NCBI RefSeq assembly: GCF_049195245.1
Contig: NZ_JBMIRR010000026.1
Span: 248,001 to 312,000, forward strand
Reading direction: 5' to 3'
Source of the DNA: Arenimonas sp049195245
GTDB lineage: Bacteria > Pseudomonadota > Gammaproteobacteria > Xanthomonadales > Xanthomonadaceae
DNA length: 64,000 nt
The notes beneath the pieces are model-generated. The model saw nothing but the letters and a program-made list of their open reading frames with translations. It made no database searches and was not told the DNA's origin. Shown one piece after another: positions 44,003-52,236 of the stretch (the stretch's first letter is position 1; the number at the start of each line of letters is the position of its first letter). The position numbers were made by a program, and so were the translations under genes.

Positions 44003-44812
44003 ATGAAAAGCCCGACACCGTACTTCGCCGAACATGCGTTCCTCATCCTCGTCTACGGGCTGACGCTGGCCGGCTTCTGGCACCTGTATGTGGGCGGGGA
44101 AGCACGTCCGAACGCGCACCATCACCTGCACGTGGCGACGGTGGTGGCCTGGCTGGTGCTGCTGTCGTGCCAGCTGTGGATGGCCGGGCGGGCCCGGTTG
44201 CAGCAGCACCGCAGGATCGGGCTGGCGGTATTCGTTGCCGGGCCCCTGCTGGTGGCCACCACGGCCCTGCTGTCGGTGCATTCGGCCTACAAGGGGCTGG
44301 TGTCGGGCCAGGGCGATTTCCTGATCGTGCAGAACGTGATGGGCACCCTGGAGCTGGCGTTCCTGATCGTCGCCGCCTTCGTCGTGAAGAAGCGGCGCGT
44401 GCTGCACGGCAGTTTCCTGCTGAGCACGGGCATCCTGTTCATGGGGATCGCGCTGTTCTTCGCGCTGATCGGCTTCGTGCCCGCGTTCCGGATCGACGGG
44501 CCGGAGACCTTCTACCGTTTCCAGACGGCGGCGATGACGGGACAGGTCGTGTGCCTTGTCGTCGGCGTGCTGTTCGTGATCAAGGATTTCCGGAACGGGT
44601 GGCCGATGTTGCTGGCGGCTGTGTTTATCCCGTTCAACGAACTGATTCGCGTGGTCCTTTCACGACAGGGCTGGATCGCGCCGCTGACCGAAGCCGTGGG
44701 GACGATGAGCCAGACCGCCACGTTTCTGGGCACCTTCGTCGTTGTTTTCGCATTGATAGCAGCGACCGGGACCGGCCGGACGGCTGTGTCCGGACGTCCG
44801 CGCGCGGATTGA
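44003..44812 (+). CDS. Integral membrane protein of unknown function
   Basis: 269 residues with about seven to eight membrane segments. His-rich loop NAHHHLHVATVV and the RARLQQHRRIGLA segment recall DUF2306/cytochrome b561-like haem membrane proteins, but identity is weak. No catalytic motif seen. It is divergent from the three-gene operon (160-bp gap) and convergent with the next gene. Confidence 0.7.
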   Translation: MKSPTPYFAEHAFLILVYGLTLAGFWHLYVGGEARPNAHHHLHVATVVAWLVLLSCQLWMAGRARLQQHRRIGLAVFVAGPLLVATTALLSVHSAYKGLVSGQGDFLIVQNVMGTLELAFLIVAAFVVKKRRVLHGSFLLSTGILFMGIALFFALIGFVPAFRIDGPETFYRFQTAAMTGQVVCLVVGVLFVIKDFRNGWPMLLAAVFIPFNELIRVVLSRQGWIAPLTEAVGTMSQTATFLGTFVVVFALIAATGTGRTAVSGRPRAD

Positions 44813-44855
44813 ACGCGCCAACGGCGACGGGCTTGTCGGAAGCCCGTACTGCCGG

Positions 44856-45530
44856 CTACTCCAGCCAGGCGTCAATGGCGGCGGCGCGGACGCTCAGGCT
44901 TACGGCAGGATTCTCCTTCGCCAGCTGCTCGTCCATCGGCAGGCGAAGTTCGCCACGGGTCGCTGGCAGGACGATGTCACCCGAGGCGGCATGCAGGGTA
45001 AGTCTTGCGCTGCGGTCGCCATCGAAGCGGATCAGCAGGCCACGCAGTTCCGGGGCGAACAGGGAAAGCCCGCCTGCGCTGCGCTTGAGGAAAGCCTGCA
45101 GCTGCCGGTTCAATACCACCAGATCGCGATAGCGCCATTCCAGACCGGCGGGCAGCTTGGCCGTCACGTTGGCGAACAACTGACAGGGCGGCGCGCTGTC
45201 GGGCTTCTGCAGCCACAGCTGTGCGCCGCGATCGGCCAGCCCCTGCGCCAGCGGGACGTCGACGCGGCCATCGGCGGCAATGGCCAGCTGCCGGGTTCGG
45301 CCACGCTCGACCAGACGAACGGTCGCACCGGGGCAGGCGCGCGAGCTATCCACCTGGCGCAGCAGCACCAGGCCCTGCATCCGGTCGAACTGCGGATCGG
45401 TGAGCGCCAGCAGTGGCTTCAGCTCCTTCGCGTACGAGAGGCGCTGCTCCTTGGCTTGGGCCAGAAGCGGGCACAAGGCCAGCATCAACATCAGGCTGGC
45501 CAGTTCGAGGGAGCGCAGGAGGCGTGGCAT
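44856..45530 (-). CDS. Exported protein of unknown function
   Basis: 224 residues from the ATG at 45530, with GGAGAA 8 bp upstream as ribosome binding site. Signal peptide ending AQA around residue 26. The mature part has LSYAKELKPLLALTDPQF and QLWLQKPDSAPPCQL. It resembles DUF2987-type periplasmic proteins in its start and size, but the match is from memory and weak. Confidence 0.7.
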   Translation of the reverse strand: MPRLLRSLELASLMLMLALCPLLAQAKEQRLSYAKELKPLLALTDPQFDRMQGLVLLRQVDSSRACPGATVRLVERGRTRQLAIAADGRVDVPLAQGLADRGAQLWLQKPDSAPPCQLFANVTAKLPAGLEWRYRDLVVLNRQLQAFLKRSAGGLSLFAPELRGLLIRFDGDRSARLTLHAASGDIVLPATRGELRLPMDEQLAKENPAVSLSVRAAAIDAWLE

Positions 45531-45656
45531 GGCGGGCTTCTCCAAAGCGGGCTCAGATCATCGCAGATACTCACTTCCAACTGTCCGGCACCGGACGCCG
45601 GACATGGCGAATCCGGGAAGCCCTTTCGGACTCCCCGGGGTTCCTTGCCGCCAGGA

Positions 45657-46427
45657 TCATTTCGCCGCGGCACGCGCTGCTTCGATGATCACCTTCGCGA
45701 CCGACTGCGGGTCGGACGCCATCGGCACGTGGCTGGTGGGCAGCTCGGTGGTGGTGGCACCGATCTTCTTCGCCAGCGCACGCTGCGCGCCCGGGTCGAT
45801 CATGCGGTCGTTCGCGGCCACGATGTACCAGGACGGCCTACTGCTCCAGGCTTCCACGGTGACGGGCTGCTCGAAGTTCGCGCCGCGCACCGCGCCCTGG
45901 GTGGCGTGGATCAGGTTGGCTTCGGCGGGGCTGACGTCCTGCGCGAAGTCGCGGGCGATGGCGTCGGCGGGCAGGGTGAGGAAGCCGTCGGCATCGGCGA
46001 TGAAGTGGGCGAAGCCCGGGGGCGCCGGGAAGTCCTTCGTGTCCACCACCGGCGCGGTGCCCAGCGACGGCGCGAACGCGGCGACGTACACCAGGGACTT
46101 CACCTTGTCGTGGCCGCCGGCCTGGGTGATCACCGAACCGCCCCAGGAATGGCCGACCAGCACCACCGGGCCGGACTGCGCGTTGATCACGCGGTTGGCG
46201 AAGGCCACGTCGTCTTCCAGCGAGGTGAGCGGGTTCTGCACGGCGATGGCGTTCAGGCCTTCGGCCTGCAGCAGCGGGATGACCTTGTTCCAGGACGAAC
46301 CGTCGGCGAAGGCGCCGTGCACCAGCACCACGGTGGGGCGGGTGTCGGCAACGGGCGACGGAGTGGCGGCGGCAGCGGTGCCCAGGCTGAGGGCGGCGGC
46401 GAGGGCGAGGGGGGCGAGGATGTTCAT
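45657..46427 (-). CDS. Exported alpha/beta hydrolase
   Basis: 256 residues. Signal peptide of about 21 residues (ending AAA). VVLVHGAFADGSSW carries the oxyanion region, VGHSWGGSV the nucleophile Ser, and a late His in SHVPMASDP completes the triad. It belongs to the EstC/pyrethroid-hydrolase-like group. The substrate is unknown. It is divergent from an AraC regulator across 112 bp, so it is the likely target of that regulator. Confidence 0.88.
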   Translation of the reverse strand: MNILAPLALAAALSLGTAAAATPSPVADTRPTVVLVHGAFADGSSWNKVIPLLQAEGLNAIAVQNPLTSLEDDVAFANRVINAQSGPVVLVGHSWGGSVITQAGGHDKVKSLVYVAAFAPSLGTAPVVDTKDFPAPPGFAHFIADADGFLTLPADAIARDFAQDVSPAEANLIHATQGAVRGANFEQPVTVEAWSSRPSWYIVAANDRMIDPGAQRALAKKIGATTTELPTSHVPMASDPQSVAKVIIEAARAAAK

Positions 46428-46510
46428 GGCGGCTCCTTAGGGTTGGGGTGGCCGGGTCGTTCCCGGTGAGGCCACTATCCCCGTTCCGTTTGGCCGTTAA
46501 GTGCCTTAAA

Positions 46511-46537
46511 GTCCAGATAACTTGTCCTGGAGTCCAG
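46511..46537. promoter_or_regulatory. Possible operator in the hydrolase/AraC divergent region
   Basis: GTCCAG at 46511-46516 is repeated in inverted form by CTGGAC-like CTGGAGT at 46527-46533 and again directly as GTCCAG at 46532-46537, just before the AraC start. Clustered half-sites in a divergent promoter suit an autoregulating AraC protein. This is inferred from the repeat alone. Confidence 0.35.
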
Positions 46538-46539
46538 AG

Positions 46540-47367
46540 ATGACGGATCGGCTCGAGGCCTTGCTGAGGCACTTCCCCGTCCGCGCCAGCATCCTGCATG
46601 CGGGCGCCCTGTGCGGCACGCACGAGATTCCGCTGCGCGAGCACCTGGGGCAGCTGCACCTGGTCAAGCAGGGCACCGTGGTGGTGCACCACGCGGCCGG
46701 CAAGCCGATCACCATCGCCAGGCCCAGCCTGCTGGTGTACCCGCGGCCCTGCGCGCATAAGTTCGTGATCGATAGCCACGAGGGCGCGGAGCTGGCCTGC
46801 GCAGATCTAGGCTTCGAGGCCGGCGCGCAGCATCCACTGGTGGCCGCGCTGCCCGACGCCCTGTGCCTGCCACTGGCCGAACTGGGCAGCGCGCGTCCGC
46901 TGCTGGACCTGCTTTTCGAAGAAGCGTTCGACCAGCGCTGTGGCCGCGGCGAAGTGCTGGCGCGTTTGTTCGAGCTGGTGCTGATCCAGGTGCTGCGACA
47001 TCAGATGGAAGTGCAGCACGGGCACGCGGGCCTGATGACGGGCCTGGCGCATCCGCGGCTGCGGCGGGCGATCACGGTGATGCACGAAAGGCCGGGCGAG
47101 GACTGGACGCTGGACGCGCTGGCGGGCGTGGCGGGCATGTCGCGCAGTTCGTTTGCGCAGACGTTCCGGGCGACGGTGGGGTGTACGTCGGGCGAGTATC
47201 TTCAGCGCTGGCGGATCCTGCTGGTGCAGAAGGGGCTGCGCGCGGGGAAGCCGCTGAAGCTGCTGGTGGATGATGTGGGGTATGCCAGTGAGTCGGCGTT
47301 GTCGCGGGCGTTCAAGGCGCAGGTGGCGGTGTCGCCGCGGGAGTGGGTGCGGAAGGCGGTGGGATAG
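46540..47367 (+). CDS. AraC-family regulator with N-terminal cupin
   Basis: 275 residues from the ATG at 46540. The cupin-type N-terminus (about 1-170; VKQGTVVVHHAAGKPITIA) matches the AraC cupin_6 group. The C-terminal DNA-binding part has two helix-turn-helices: WTLDALAGVAGMSRSSFAQT and LKLLVDDVGYASESALSRAF, then VAVSPREW. It probably activates the divergent hydrolase gene. Its last 120 bp or so are copied at 48641-48757. Confidence 0.9.
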   Translation: MTDRLEALLRHFPVRASILHAGALCGTHEIPLREHLGQLHLVKQGTVVVHHAAGKPITIARPSLLVYPRPCAHKFVIDSHEGAELACADLGFEAGAQHPLVAALPDALCLPLAELGSARPLLDLLFEEAFDQRCGRGEVLARLFELVLIQVLRHQMEVQHGHAGLMTGLAHPRLRRAITVMHERPGEDWTLDALAGVAGMSRSSFAQTFRATVGCTSGEYLQRWRILLVQKGLRAGKPLKLLVDDVGYASESALSRAFKAQVAVSPREWVRKAVG

Positions 47368-47664
47368 GCTCGTGGACAGGCAGGCGCGTTCGTCCAAGAG
47401 GTACCCCCGTGGGTCCTATAGTCTGCTCCGGGCTTGGACCCAAGACCCGAGTGGTCGCCGCGACGATCAGGGCGGGCAGCTCGCTGCAGTCAGGTCAGTA
47501 ATGTCCCTGACAGTATGGGCATTTGGGTGTCTTCGAACAGCCGGTCGATTTAGTGCGCACCCTGGGCCGACTGATCGCCCTGCAAGGGCTAGTTCAGAAG
47601 TGCGGACGGCGGCAGCCAGGTCGCGGACTGACGGTCCGACGATGCGATTCGCCTCATGCCACTG
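47368..47664. other. Gene-free junction region
   Basis: 297 bp after the AraC gene where GC content falls toward the RHS region. I found no supportable gene: the open frame across it (47270-47668) overlaps the AraC gene out of frame and has no recognisable content. No IS end was recognised. It is the probable boundary between host-like DNA and the toxin region. Confidence 0.5.
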
Positions 47665-47904
47665 TTAGTCGTCCCTTCGCGGGCTGATCAAATTCTCAAA
47701 TTCCGAAACTACCGTTCGTACAAGTAGAACGCCTCCAGCTGCAAATACCGCATGAAGCAGCCAGTCGCCGTAATCAGGACTCACGTAGTAAAACCCACCC
47801 CGTTGGGTCAAGAACTTTCGGTATTGCCATGCCCATCCGAATGCTAGTGGCAGCAGCACAAGAATAGACAGGAGCATTTTTCTCAGGAACGTCTTATTCA
47901 TCAT
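47665..47904 (-). CDS. Small membrane protein, likely immunity protein
   Basis: 79 residues with two membrane segments (MLLSILVLLPLAFGWAWQY and LLHAVFAAGGVLLVRTVV). Its ATG at 47904 overlaps the stop of a short open tail (ATGA), the layout of a toxin C-terminus followed by its immunity gene. A membrane location would suit protection from an envelope-acting toxin. No family is recognised. Confidence 0.65.
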   Translation of the reverse strand: MMNKTFLRKMLLSILVLLPLAFGWAWQYRKFLTQRGGFYYVSPDYGDWLLHAVFAAGGVLLVRTVVSEFENLISPRRDD

Positions 47905-48032
47905 CGCCAGAACATTTCTTCGCTGCGCATACCAGAAAACTTTTTAGTGTCATTGAGAGTCATGATAGTGCCTGCTCCTGAAATAACGGCAGCAGATTTC
48001 TTGAGTCTTTCCGGAGAACAAAGCAGGCTAAG
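47901..48032 (-). pseudogene. 3' tail of a lost toxin gene
   Basis: A 43-codon open frame (includes ERLKKSAAVISGAG and KKFSGMRSEEMFWR) sits exactly between the stop of the lipoprotein gene at 48028 and the start of the small membrane gene, ending in TGA on its ATG. No start codon or upstream domain fits. I read it as the last codons of a displaced RHS-type toxin C-terminus. Confidence 0.5.
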
Positions 48033-48399
48033 TTACCACCCACCCAACATCAATGTCGTCGCACTGCCCATCCACTACAAATACGGTAAGCACCACAAGG
48101 CCTGACTTATCATTGGGTACCAAGTAGTAGGTGTGTAAAGTTTCACCCTCGTTTGATTCCACGACATGGTCCCTTATGGCGAATTCGCGAGACTCGAGAA
48201 ACCCCCTCATTTCCTCATCTCCTTCTTCCCACGAATCATCCAACAATCGGCATGTTGCGGGTGACTCGGTCATTGCCTGAATTGCAATTTCCAAGTAGTA
48301 GTTTTCAGGCAAAGACTGACCAACTTTTTCCTTGATAGAACTAGTGCATCCCGATGCCAACACAAGTGCGATCAGGCATATGCTGTTCACGACATTCAT
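48028..48399 (-). CDS. Lipoprotein, probable immunity protein (family A, copy 1)
   Basis: 123 residues from the ATG at 48399 with GGAGG 8 bp upstream. The lipobox LASGC near residue 17 predicts lipidation. The end (VLTVFVVDGQCDDIDVGWVVT) is nearly the same as that of the lipoprotein at 53817-54182 (LTVLVRDGKCREIDFGWLVT), so they are paralogues. The ATG overlaps the stop of the HExGH toxin tail (ATGA), which suggests it protects against that metallopeptidase. Confidence 0.75.
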   Translation of the reverse strand: MNVVNSICLIALVLASGCTSSIKEKVGQSLPENYYLEIAIQAMTESPATCRLLDDSWEEGDEEMRGFLESREFAIRDHVVESNEGETLHTYYLVPNDKSGLVVLTVFVVDGQCDDIDVGWVVT

Positions 48400-48640
48400 T
48401 TGAACGCCTCCCAAAGCAAGTCAAAGTCTTCAGTTGTTACTCTTCTGTCTAAGTCTGAACCAATAATGCTCTTGGTGCCGGGGTTGCGATTCGTGCTAAA
48501 CCCGAAGATGTGACCCATCTCATGACCCGGTGTGTCAGGGCGCGCAAGACTCGCGTTGTGCCAGAGCCTTCTACCGCCTGTCCGAGCAGCCCCTCCCCTT
48601 TGGCTGCCATCTTCTCCGCGACAATCACTTTCGCCACAGG
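48396..48640 (-). pseudogene. 3' remnant of an HExGH metallopeptidase toxin
   Basis: The frame ends DTPGHEMGHIFGFSTNRNPG, then SIIGSDLDRRVTTEDFDLLW-EAFK. GHEMGHIFGF is an HExxH zinc-protease motif, typical of metallopeptidase toxin domains at the C-terminus of RHS and other polymorphic toxins. The 5' side is cut at 48640 by the copied AraC segment, and part of the remaining N-terminal sequence reads better in another frame (VIVAEKMAAKGEGLLGQAVE), so there is also a frameshift. Confidence 0.65.
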
Positions 48641-48757
48641 CTGGTGCAGAAGAGGCTGCGTGCGGGAAGCCGCTGAAGCTGCTGGTGCATGATGTGGGGT
48701 ATGCGAGTGAGTCGGCGTTGTCGCGGGCGTTCAAGGCGCAGGTGGCGGTGTCGCCGG
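48641..48757 (+). pseudogene. Copied 3' segment of the AraC gene
   Basis: Starting at CTGGTGCAGAAG this segment repeats AraC positions 47221-47338 with few substitutions and a 1-bp deletion (CGGGGAAG becomes CGGGAAG). It encodes only the second helix-turn-helix region and lacks a promoter and start. It sits between two toxin-module remnants on the opposite strand and marks a recombination junction. Confidence 0.85.
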
Positions 48758-48913
48758 GGGCAGTGCGATAATGCCTAGAAGCCCAAAAATCCCGCCCGCC
48801 ACGTAAGGCGACGCCTTTCGCACTGCTTTGTGCTTCGCTCCACAATCCCGGCAGGATTGCTCCGAGATTTCGAATCTCTTCAAGGAGTGCCCGCACAATT
48901 CGCAACGAATCAT
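48758..48913 (-). pseudogene. Truncated zinc-ribbon membrane protein (family B, copy 1)
   Basis: From the ATG at 48913 the sequence MIRCELCGHSLKRF, then SCRDCGAKHKAVRK and VAGGIFGLLGIIAL parallels the intact gene at 49402-49671 (FCESCGATLHQF, CQVCGTTHKAKAE, IVGLVYGLLFPVI). Four Cys in two CxxC pairs form a zinc ribbon. The membrane part breaks off where the AraC copy begins. Its ATG overlaps a short toxin tail's stop (ATGA). Confidence 0.7.
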
Positions 48914-49108
48914 TCGGCTGATTCCCCAGCGAATATGGTCGTCGCTACGCGTGGTACGTCCTTCAAAGCCAAGTGCCCCCGATTCTTCGGTGCCAGTGCA
49001 TCGGCGCTGTCCGCCAGACTCTGATCCTGCTGGCTACAGATTGACTCGAAGTTTCGGTCGAACCATTGCAAACGCTCGGAACACCATTGCAGCGCTTAAG
49101 CGCTGCAC
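48910..49108 (-). pseudogene. 3' tail of a second lost toxin gene
   Basis: An open frame without a start (reads RLQWFDRNFESICSQQDQSL, ADALAPKNRGHLAL, then VATTIFAGESAE and stop) ends in TGA overlapping the ATG of the truncated zinc-ribbon gene. Its 5' side meets the IS3 remnant at about 49109. It may be the same gene as the fragment at 49284-49401, split by the insertion. Confidence 0.45.
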
Positions 49109-49283
49109 GAGACAACTTGAAGGGGTGGATGTAAAGCGACTGGGCGACATCCTGCACTGTGACGCCTTGCAACTGACTCGGCGGACGGCGGTTGCCTTGA
49201 ACTGTCCGCTGTAGCGCGGGGTGGTGCGGGGGCCTGGGGTTGGCATGGGGACGACTCCTGATTCGTTTAGGTCAGGGTGTCCA
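49109..49283 (-). mobile_element. Remnant of an IS3-family element (orfA start)
   Basis: From the ATG at 49246 the minus strand reads MPTPGPRTTPRYSGQFKATA and, after a frameshift, GVTVQDVAQSLYIHPFKLSR, which is the N-terminal helix-turn-helix of an IS3-family OrfA. GTGGACACCCTGACC-type sequence at about 49270-49283 looks like the left terminal repeat. OrfB and the other end are gone. Confidence 0.7.
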
Positions 49284-49401
49284 CTAAAGCGTAGGAAGTG
49301 CCGCTCCCACGTGGTAATCGTTCTTAGGCCCGAGTTGCGTGATTCTTCAACCCCCCGCCAATCCACCTCTGCGATACTGAATAAAAGTTGGTCGGTTGCA
49401 T
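49284..49401 (-). pseudogene. Toxin fragment cut by the IS remnant
   Basis: Directly after the zinc-ribbon gene stop an open frame reads NATDQLLFSIAEVDWRGVEE and LRTITTWERHFLRF, then runs into the IS end at 49283. It has no start. Position and composition suit part of a displaced toxin C-terminus. Confidence 0.4.
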
Positions 49402-49671
49402 TCAACCCTTTATCCAGCGCTGCGTTGCAAGCGACCCGGCTATGCCAACAACTATCAGGAGAAGAGGAATCACCACCAATGGTATCCAAATGGGACCGGG
49501 CAGCCAGAAGCCGCCGATCAGGATAACGGGAAATAGAAGGCCGTAAACTAGGCCAACAATGGAGCCGCGCTCAGCTTTAGCTTTGTGGGTTGTGCCGCAC
49601 ACCTGACATTTTTGCTTGAAGATTCGGAACTGGTGCAAGGTTGCCCCGCAAGATTCGCAAAATGCAGTCAT
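49402..49671 (-). CDS. Zinc-ribbon two-helix membrane protein, probable immunity protein (family B, copy 2)
   Basis: 89 residues. CESC and CQVC pairs (residues 5-8 and about 22-25) form a zinc ribbon; two membrane segments follow (VGLVYGLLFPVILIGGFWL and IWIPLVVIPLLLIVVGIAG). The ATG overlaps the stop of the RHS C-terminal frame (ATGA), so it is the likely cognate immunity gene of RHS copy 1. A truncated paralogue lies at 48758-48913. Confidence 0.7.
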   Translation of the reverse strand: MTAFCESCGATLHQFRIFKQKCQVCGTTHKAKAERGSIVGLVYGLLFPVILIGGFWLPGPIWIPLVVIPLLLIVVGIAGSLATQRWIKG

Positions 49672-51467
49672 TCTGGAACTCCATACAAAATTGTTCGAAT
49701 TACGGCCCCTTGGTCTTCTAGGTCGACTCCGGCGTTCAATACATTGCCCGCTGCAGCGCCCACGTTGAGGGCCATGCCCGTGCCAAGTGTTAGGCTCGTT
49801 ACGCCGGAAGCCAAGGCCAATCGTCCAAACGCTCTTCCTTGGAGATTCGCTTGTTGTCCTGGAGTCAGGTTATCCCACCCTGCATGCGCGAGCCGCATGG
49901 CTTCTTCAGGATTCTCATTCAGTAGAATCATTGCATCGATGACGGCATGTTCCCCGCGAATTGCCTTTAGCTGTGTTTCCTCGCCCATAGCACCATATCG
50001 CTTGAGTGCATGACCGGGGAGATCCCACGCAACGCCCTTAAGATAGCTTCCTAATCCTTGTACTATTCCTTTTTGCTCCCTCGACCGGCTTGTCGTTCTG
50101 TTCGTCGGGCCTTGGCGTGCGATCCGAGCCCTCTCCTGCGCTCAAGCAAACCGGCTGTCCACATGGATTGTCGAATGGCCCCTTCCGCATCCGATCACCC
50201 AATCTGTCGCGCCAAGGACCTTGAATCATCCGACCATCGGGATCAGTGAATTTGTATGGGTTGTTTGCTGCGTAGTTGTATCGGTTGAAGTTCCAAACCG
50301 TTGAGGTGTCGGGAGTGACCGGATCCACACTCAGGAACCGTCCAATATGGGGATCGTAGTAGCGCTGCTGCATATATGTCAGCCCGGTCCCCGCGTCCAT
50401 CACGTGCCCGGTGTAACCGATGCCGTCGATGGTCTTGCCGATCGCACCGCCGAACGGGTCGTAGTTGGTTCTTGTGCCGATCAGCGTTCCGGCAGCGTTC
50501 GACTCCGCCACCGGGCTGCCGAGAGCGTCGGTGTGCTGGTAGCGCAGCGCCGTCACCGTGTTGCTGGGCCAGTCATGGTCGATGATGGCCACCACGCTGC
50601 CGCCGAGGTAGACGTTCTCGTGCGTGGTCTGCGTGCCGCCGACCGGCAGCTTTGACCAGAACAGCAGCTGCCCGCCTTGGGAGTAGTGCCACAGCGTCGC
50701 GGCCACGCCGGTCCGCGTCGTCTGCACGCGGCGGCCCAAGGCGTCGTAGCGGTAGCTTTCGCTGTTGGTTCCGCTGCCGGCGCGCATGCGATTACCAAAA
50801 TCGAACGTGTAACTGTGCGCGTTCTTGGACGACACGTTGCCCTGCACGTCGTAGTTCATGGTTTGCAAGAGCGTGCCACCGGTGTTCCGGATGCCGGTCA
50901 GCAGGTTGTTGCTGTCGTACTGGTAGTTGGCATAGTCCTTCACGCCTGCGTGTTTCCAGGACCGCGGGTTGTCGAGCGCATCGTAGGTGAATCGATGGGC
51001 GAAATCCGAACCCCCGAACATGCCCGAGCTGGCTTCGGTCAAACGGTCCAGGGCATCGTAGGCCATCCAGCGGCTGCGGCCTGAGTCATCGAGGTCGGTG
51101 ATCGCCGTGACATTGCCGTTGGGATCGTAATCGTAGACGTGGTCGAGAATGGCGCCACTTGTCGTGCTGCGTCGCGGCAGCTGGCGCACGTTCTGCGTCA
51201 TTGTGTGCACCAGGCCGTTGCCGTAGGTGAACTGCTTGATCGCGCCGTTGGGGTGGTACTGCACGCCGGTGGCGAAGGTTCCCGCTTGCGTGGCCTGGCC
51301 CAGGGCGTTTGGCGCGTAGGTGACCACCAAACCGGTCGGATAGCTCTGCGAAGCAAGGTTGCCGTTGGCGTCGTAGCCGTAGCACAGGCCCCACATGTAG
51401 GCGACTGGATTTGCCCCGGGCTGGGCGAGGGATTCGCCGATCAGCATGCGACGGTTGTTGTAATGGC
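49668..51467 (-). pseudogene. RHS-repeat toxin 3' portion, frameshifted (RHS copy 1)
   Basis: The RHS/YD core runs from 51467 (HYNNRRMLIGESLAQPG) through many YD repeats to the conserved core end GRFLSVDPVT near 50330. The frame then stops at 50038, but a second frame is open across that point and reads VQGLGSYLKGVAWDLPGHAL and on to a stop at 49668, typical RHS-toxin linker sequence. One frameshift near 50060-50100 therefore splits core and C-terminal domain. The C-terminal region (LTPGQQANLQGRAFGRLALA) is helical with no known toxin motif. The 5' part of the gene is lost at 51468, where IS-like sequence begins. Confidence 0.8.
50281..51076. repeat. RHS core direct repeat, copy 1
   Basis: Aligns without net gaps (offset 2580) to 52861-53656 and is mostly identical over roughly 757 bp from 50320 on. 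The far end (51061-51076, ggccatccagcggctg) is exactly shared, after which the two sequences diverge abruptly. Such near-identical cores promote exchange of C-terminal toxin modules. Confidence 0.9.
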
Positions 51468-51644
51468 TCTATCCTCTCAAGTGAGGAGCCTCCGGGAAAG
51501 CCGGGGCGATTCAGTACGGGTCAGGGGGCCTCAGCTGTGAACTCCGTCGTGTACTTCTTGCCGCACATACGCGCCTCGTTGATGACCGTAATGCACGGTC
51601 TGGAGATGTCTAAGCACCCGGGGCGATTCACAAACGTGGCGCAT
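51468..51644. mobile_element. IS-end remnants at the RHS copy 1 breakpoint
   Basis: A 13-bp sequence CCGGGGCGATTCA occurs twice in the same orientation, at 51501-51513 and 51618-51630. On the minus strand, after the first, CTTTCCCGGAGGCTC and GAGGATAGAGCC follow, which recalls the leader of IS3-type elements, and GKKYTTEFTAEA between them resembles an OrfA start. No complete transposase is present. These scraps explain the loss of the RHS 5' part. Confidence 0.5.
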
Positions 51645-52232
51645 TCACTCTCGCAAGATCGAAGCGATTAGTTCGTCTGCATCCCAGGCAATCCCAACCT
51701 CTTCCTGCATGAACGCCAAAATGGTGAGCACACTCATGGCGTGACAATCCCCAACTCCTTTTGACCTGAACCAGTCAGCCAAGTCGGATTCTCGATCAAA
51801 GGGCTCGATACGACACATTCCGCCGAGCCAATTGACCTGAACCCACTCCTCAAGCTGTAGGACGTACCCACACTCCGAATCTCTAGAGCCTACAGGGATC
51901 AACGCACAGAAGGCCGGCAAACAGCTCACAAATGCGCTAGAAGCCGAGGCAGCACTGTCGATCTCGCATCTACTTTTGGCGGTTGCCATGTGGAGTCGCG
52001 AAATCGGAACGATCTCCATAAGCATGGCTACTGCAGCCCCAATATCCTCTGGACTTCTCTCGGCCGCGCCTACCGTCAATTTGATGGGGTCAGGATAATT
52101 TCTGGATTGATTTGGTTCCGTAACTGCAAACCGTTCAAAGTAAACGAGCCCATGTTCGCTTGGCTGGCGTACGGCGCTCGCACATCCGGCGGCAAGCAAT
52201 CCCAGCATCGCTGAAAGACTAAATTTCAACAT
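51645..52232 (-). CDS. Lipoprotein, probable immunity protein for RHS copy 2
   Basis: 195 residues from the ATG at 52232, with GGAG 8 bp upstream. The lipobox LLAAGC near residue 15 predicts lipidation. The mature part has several Cys (SRCEID, SCLPAFCALI, SECGYVLQL) and SKGVGDCHAMSVLTILAFMQ. It starts 4 bp after the stop of the DUF4329-like RHS gene, so the two are almost certainly co-translated. No family recognised; a periplasm-facing immunity role is inferred. Confidence 0.75.
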   Translation of the reverse strand: MLKFSLSAMLGLLAAGCASAVRQPSEHGLVYFERFAVTEPNQSRNYPDPIKLTVGAAERSPEDIGAAVAMLMEIVPISRLHMATAKSRCEIDSAASASSAFVSCLPAFCALIPVGSRDSECGYVLQLEEWVQVNWLGGMCRIEPFDRESDLADWFRSKGVGDCHAMSVLTILAFMQEEVGIAWDADELIASILRE

Positions 52233-52236
52233 CCAA

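Noticed and set aside
45657..47367. Hydrolase/AraC pair as part of the toxin region
   Set aside because: Both genes are GC-rich and have intact typical architecture; only the AraC 3' end has been copied into the toxin region.
47270..47668. Open frame between the AraC gene and the small membrane gene
   Set aside because: Overlaps the AraC coding end out of frame, has no ribosome binding site and no recognisable content.
49034..49489. 151-codon frame across the zinc-ribbon gene end and the IS remnant
   Set aside because: Not a single gene: it joins antisense of the zinc-ribbon coding end, a toxin fragment, and an IS3 OrfA start in one accidental frame.
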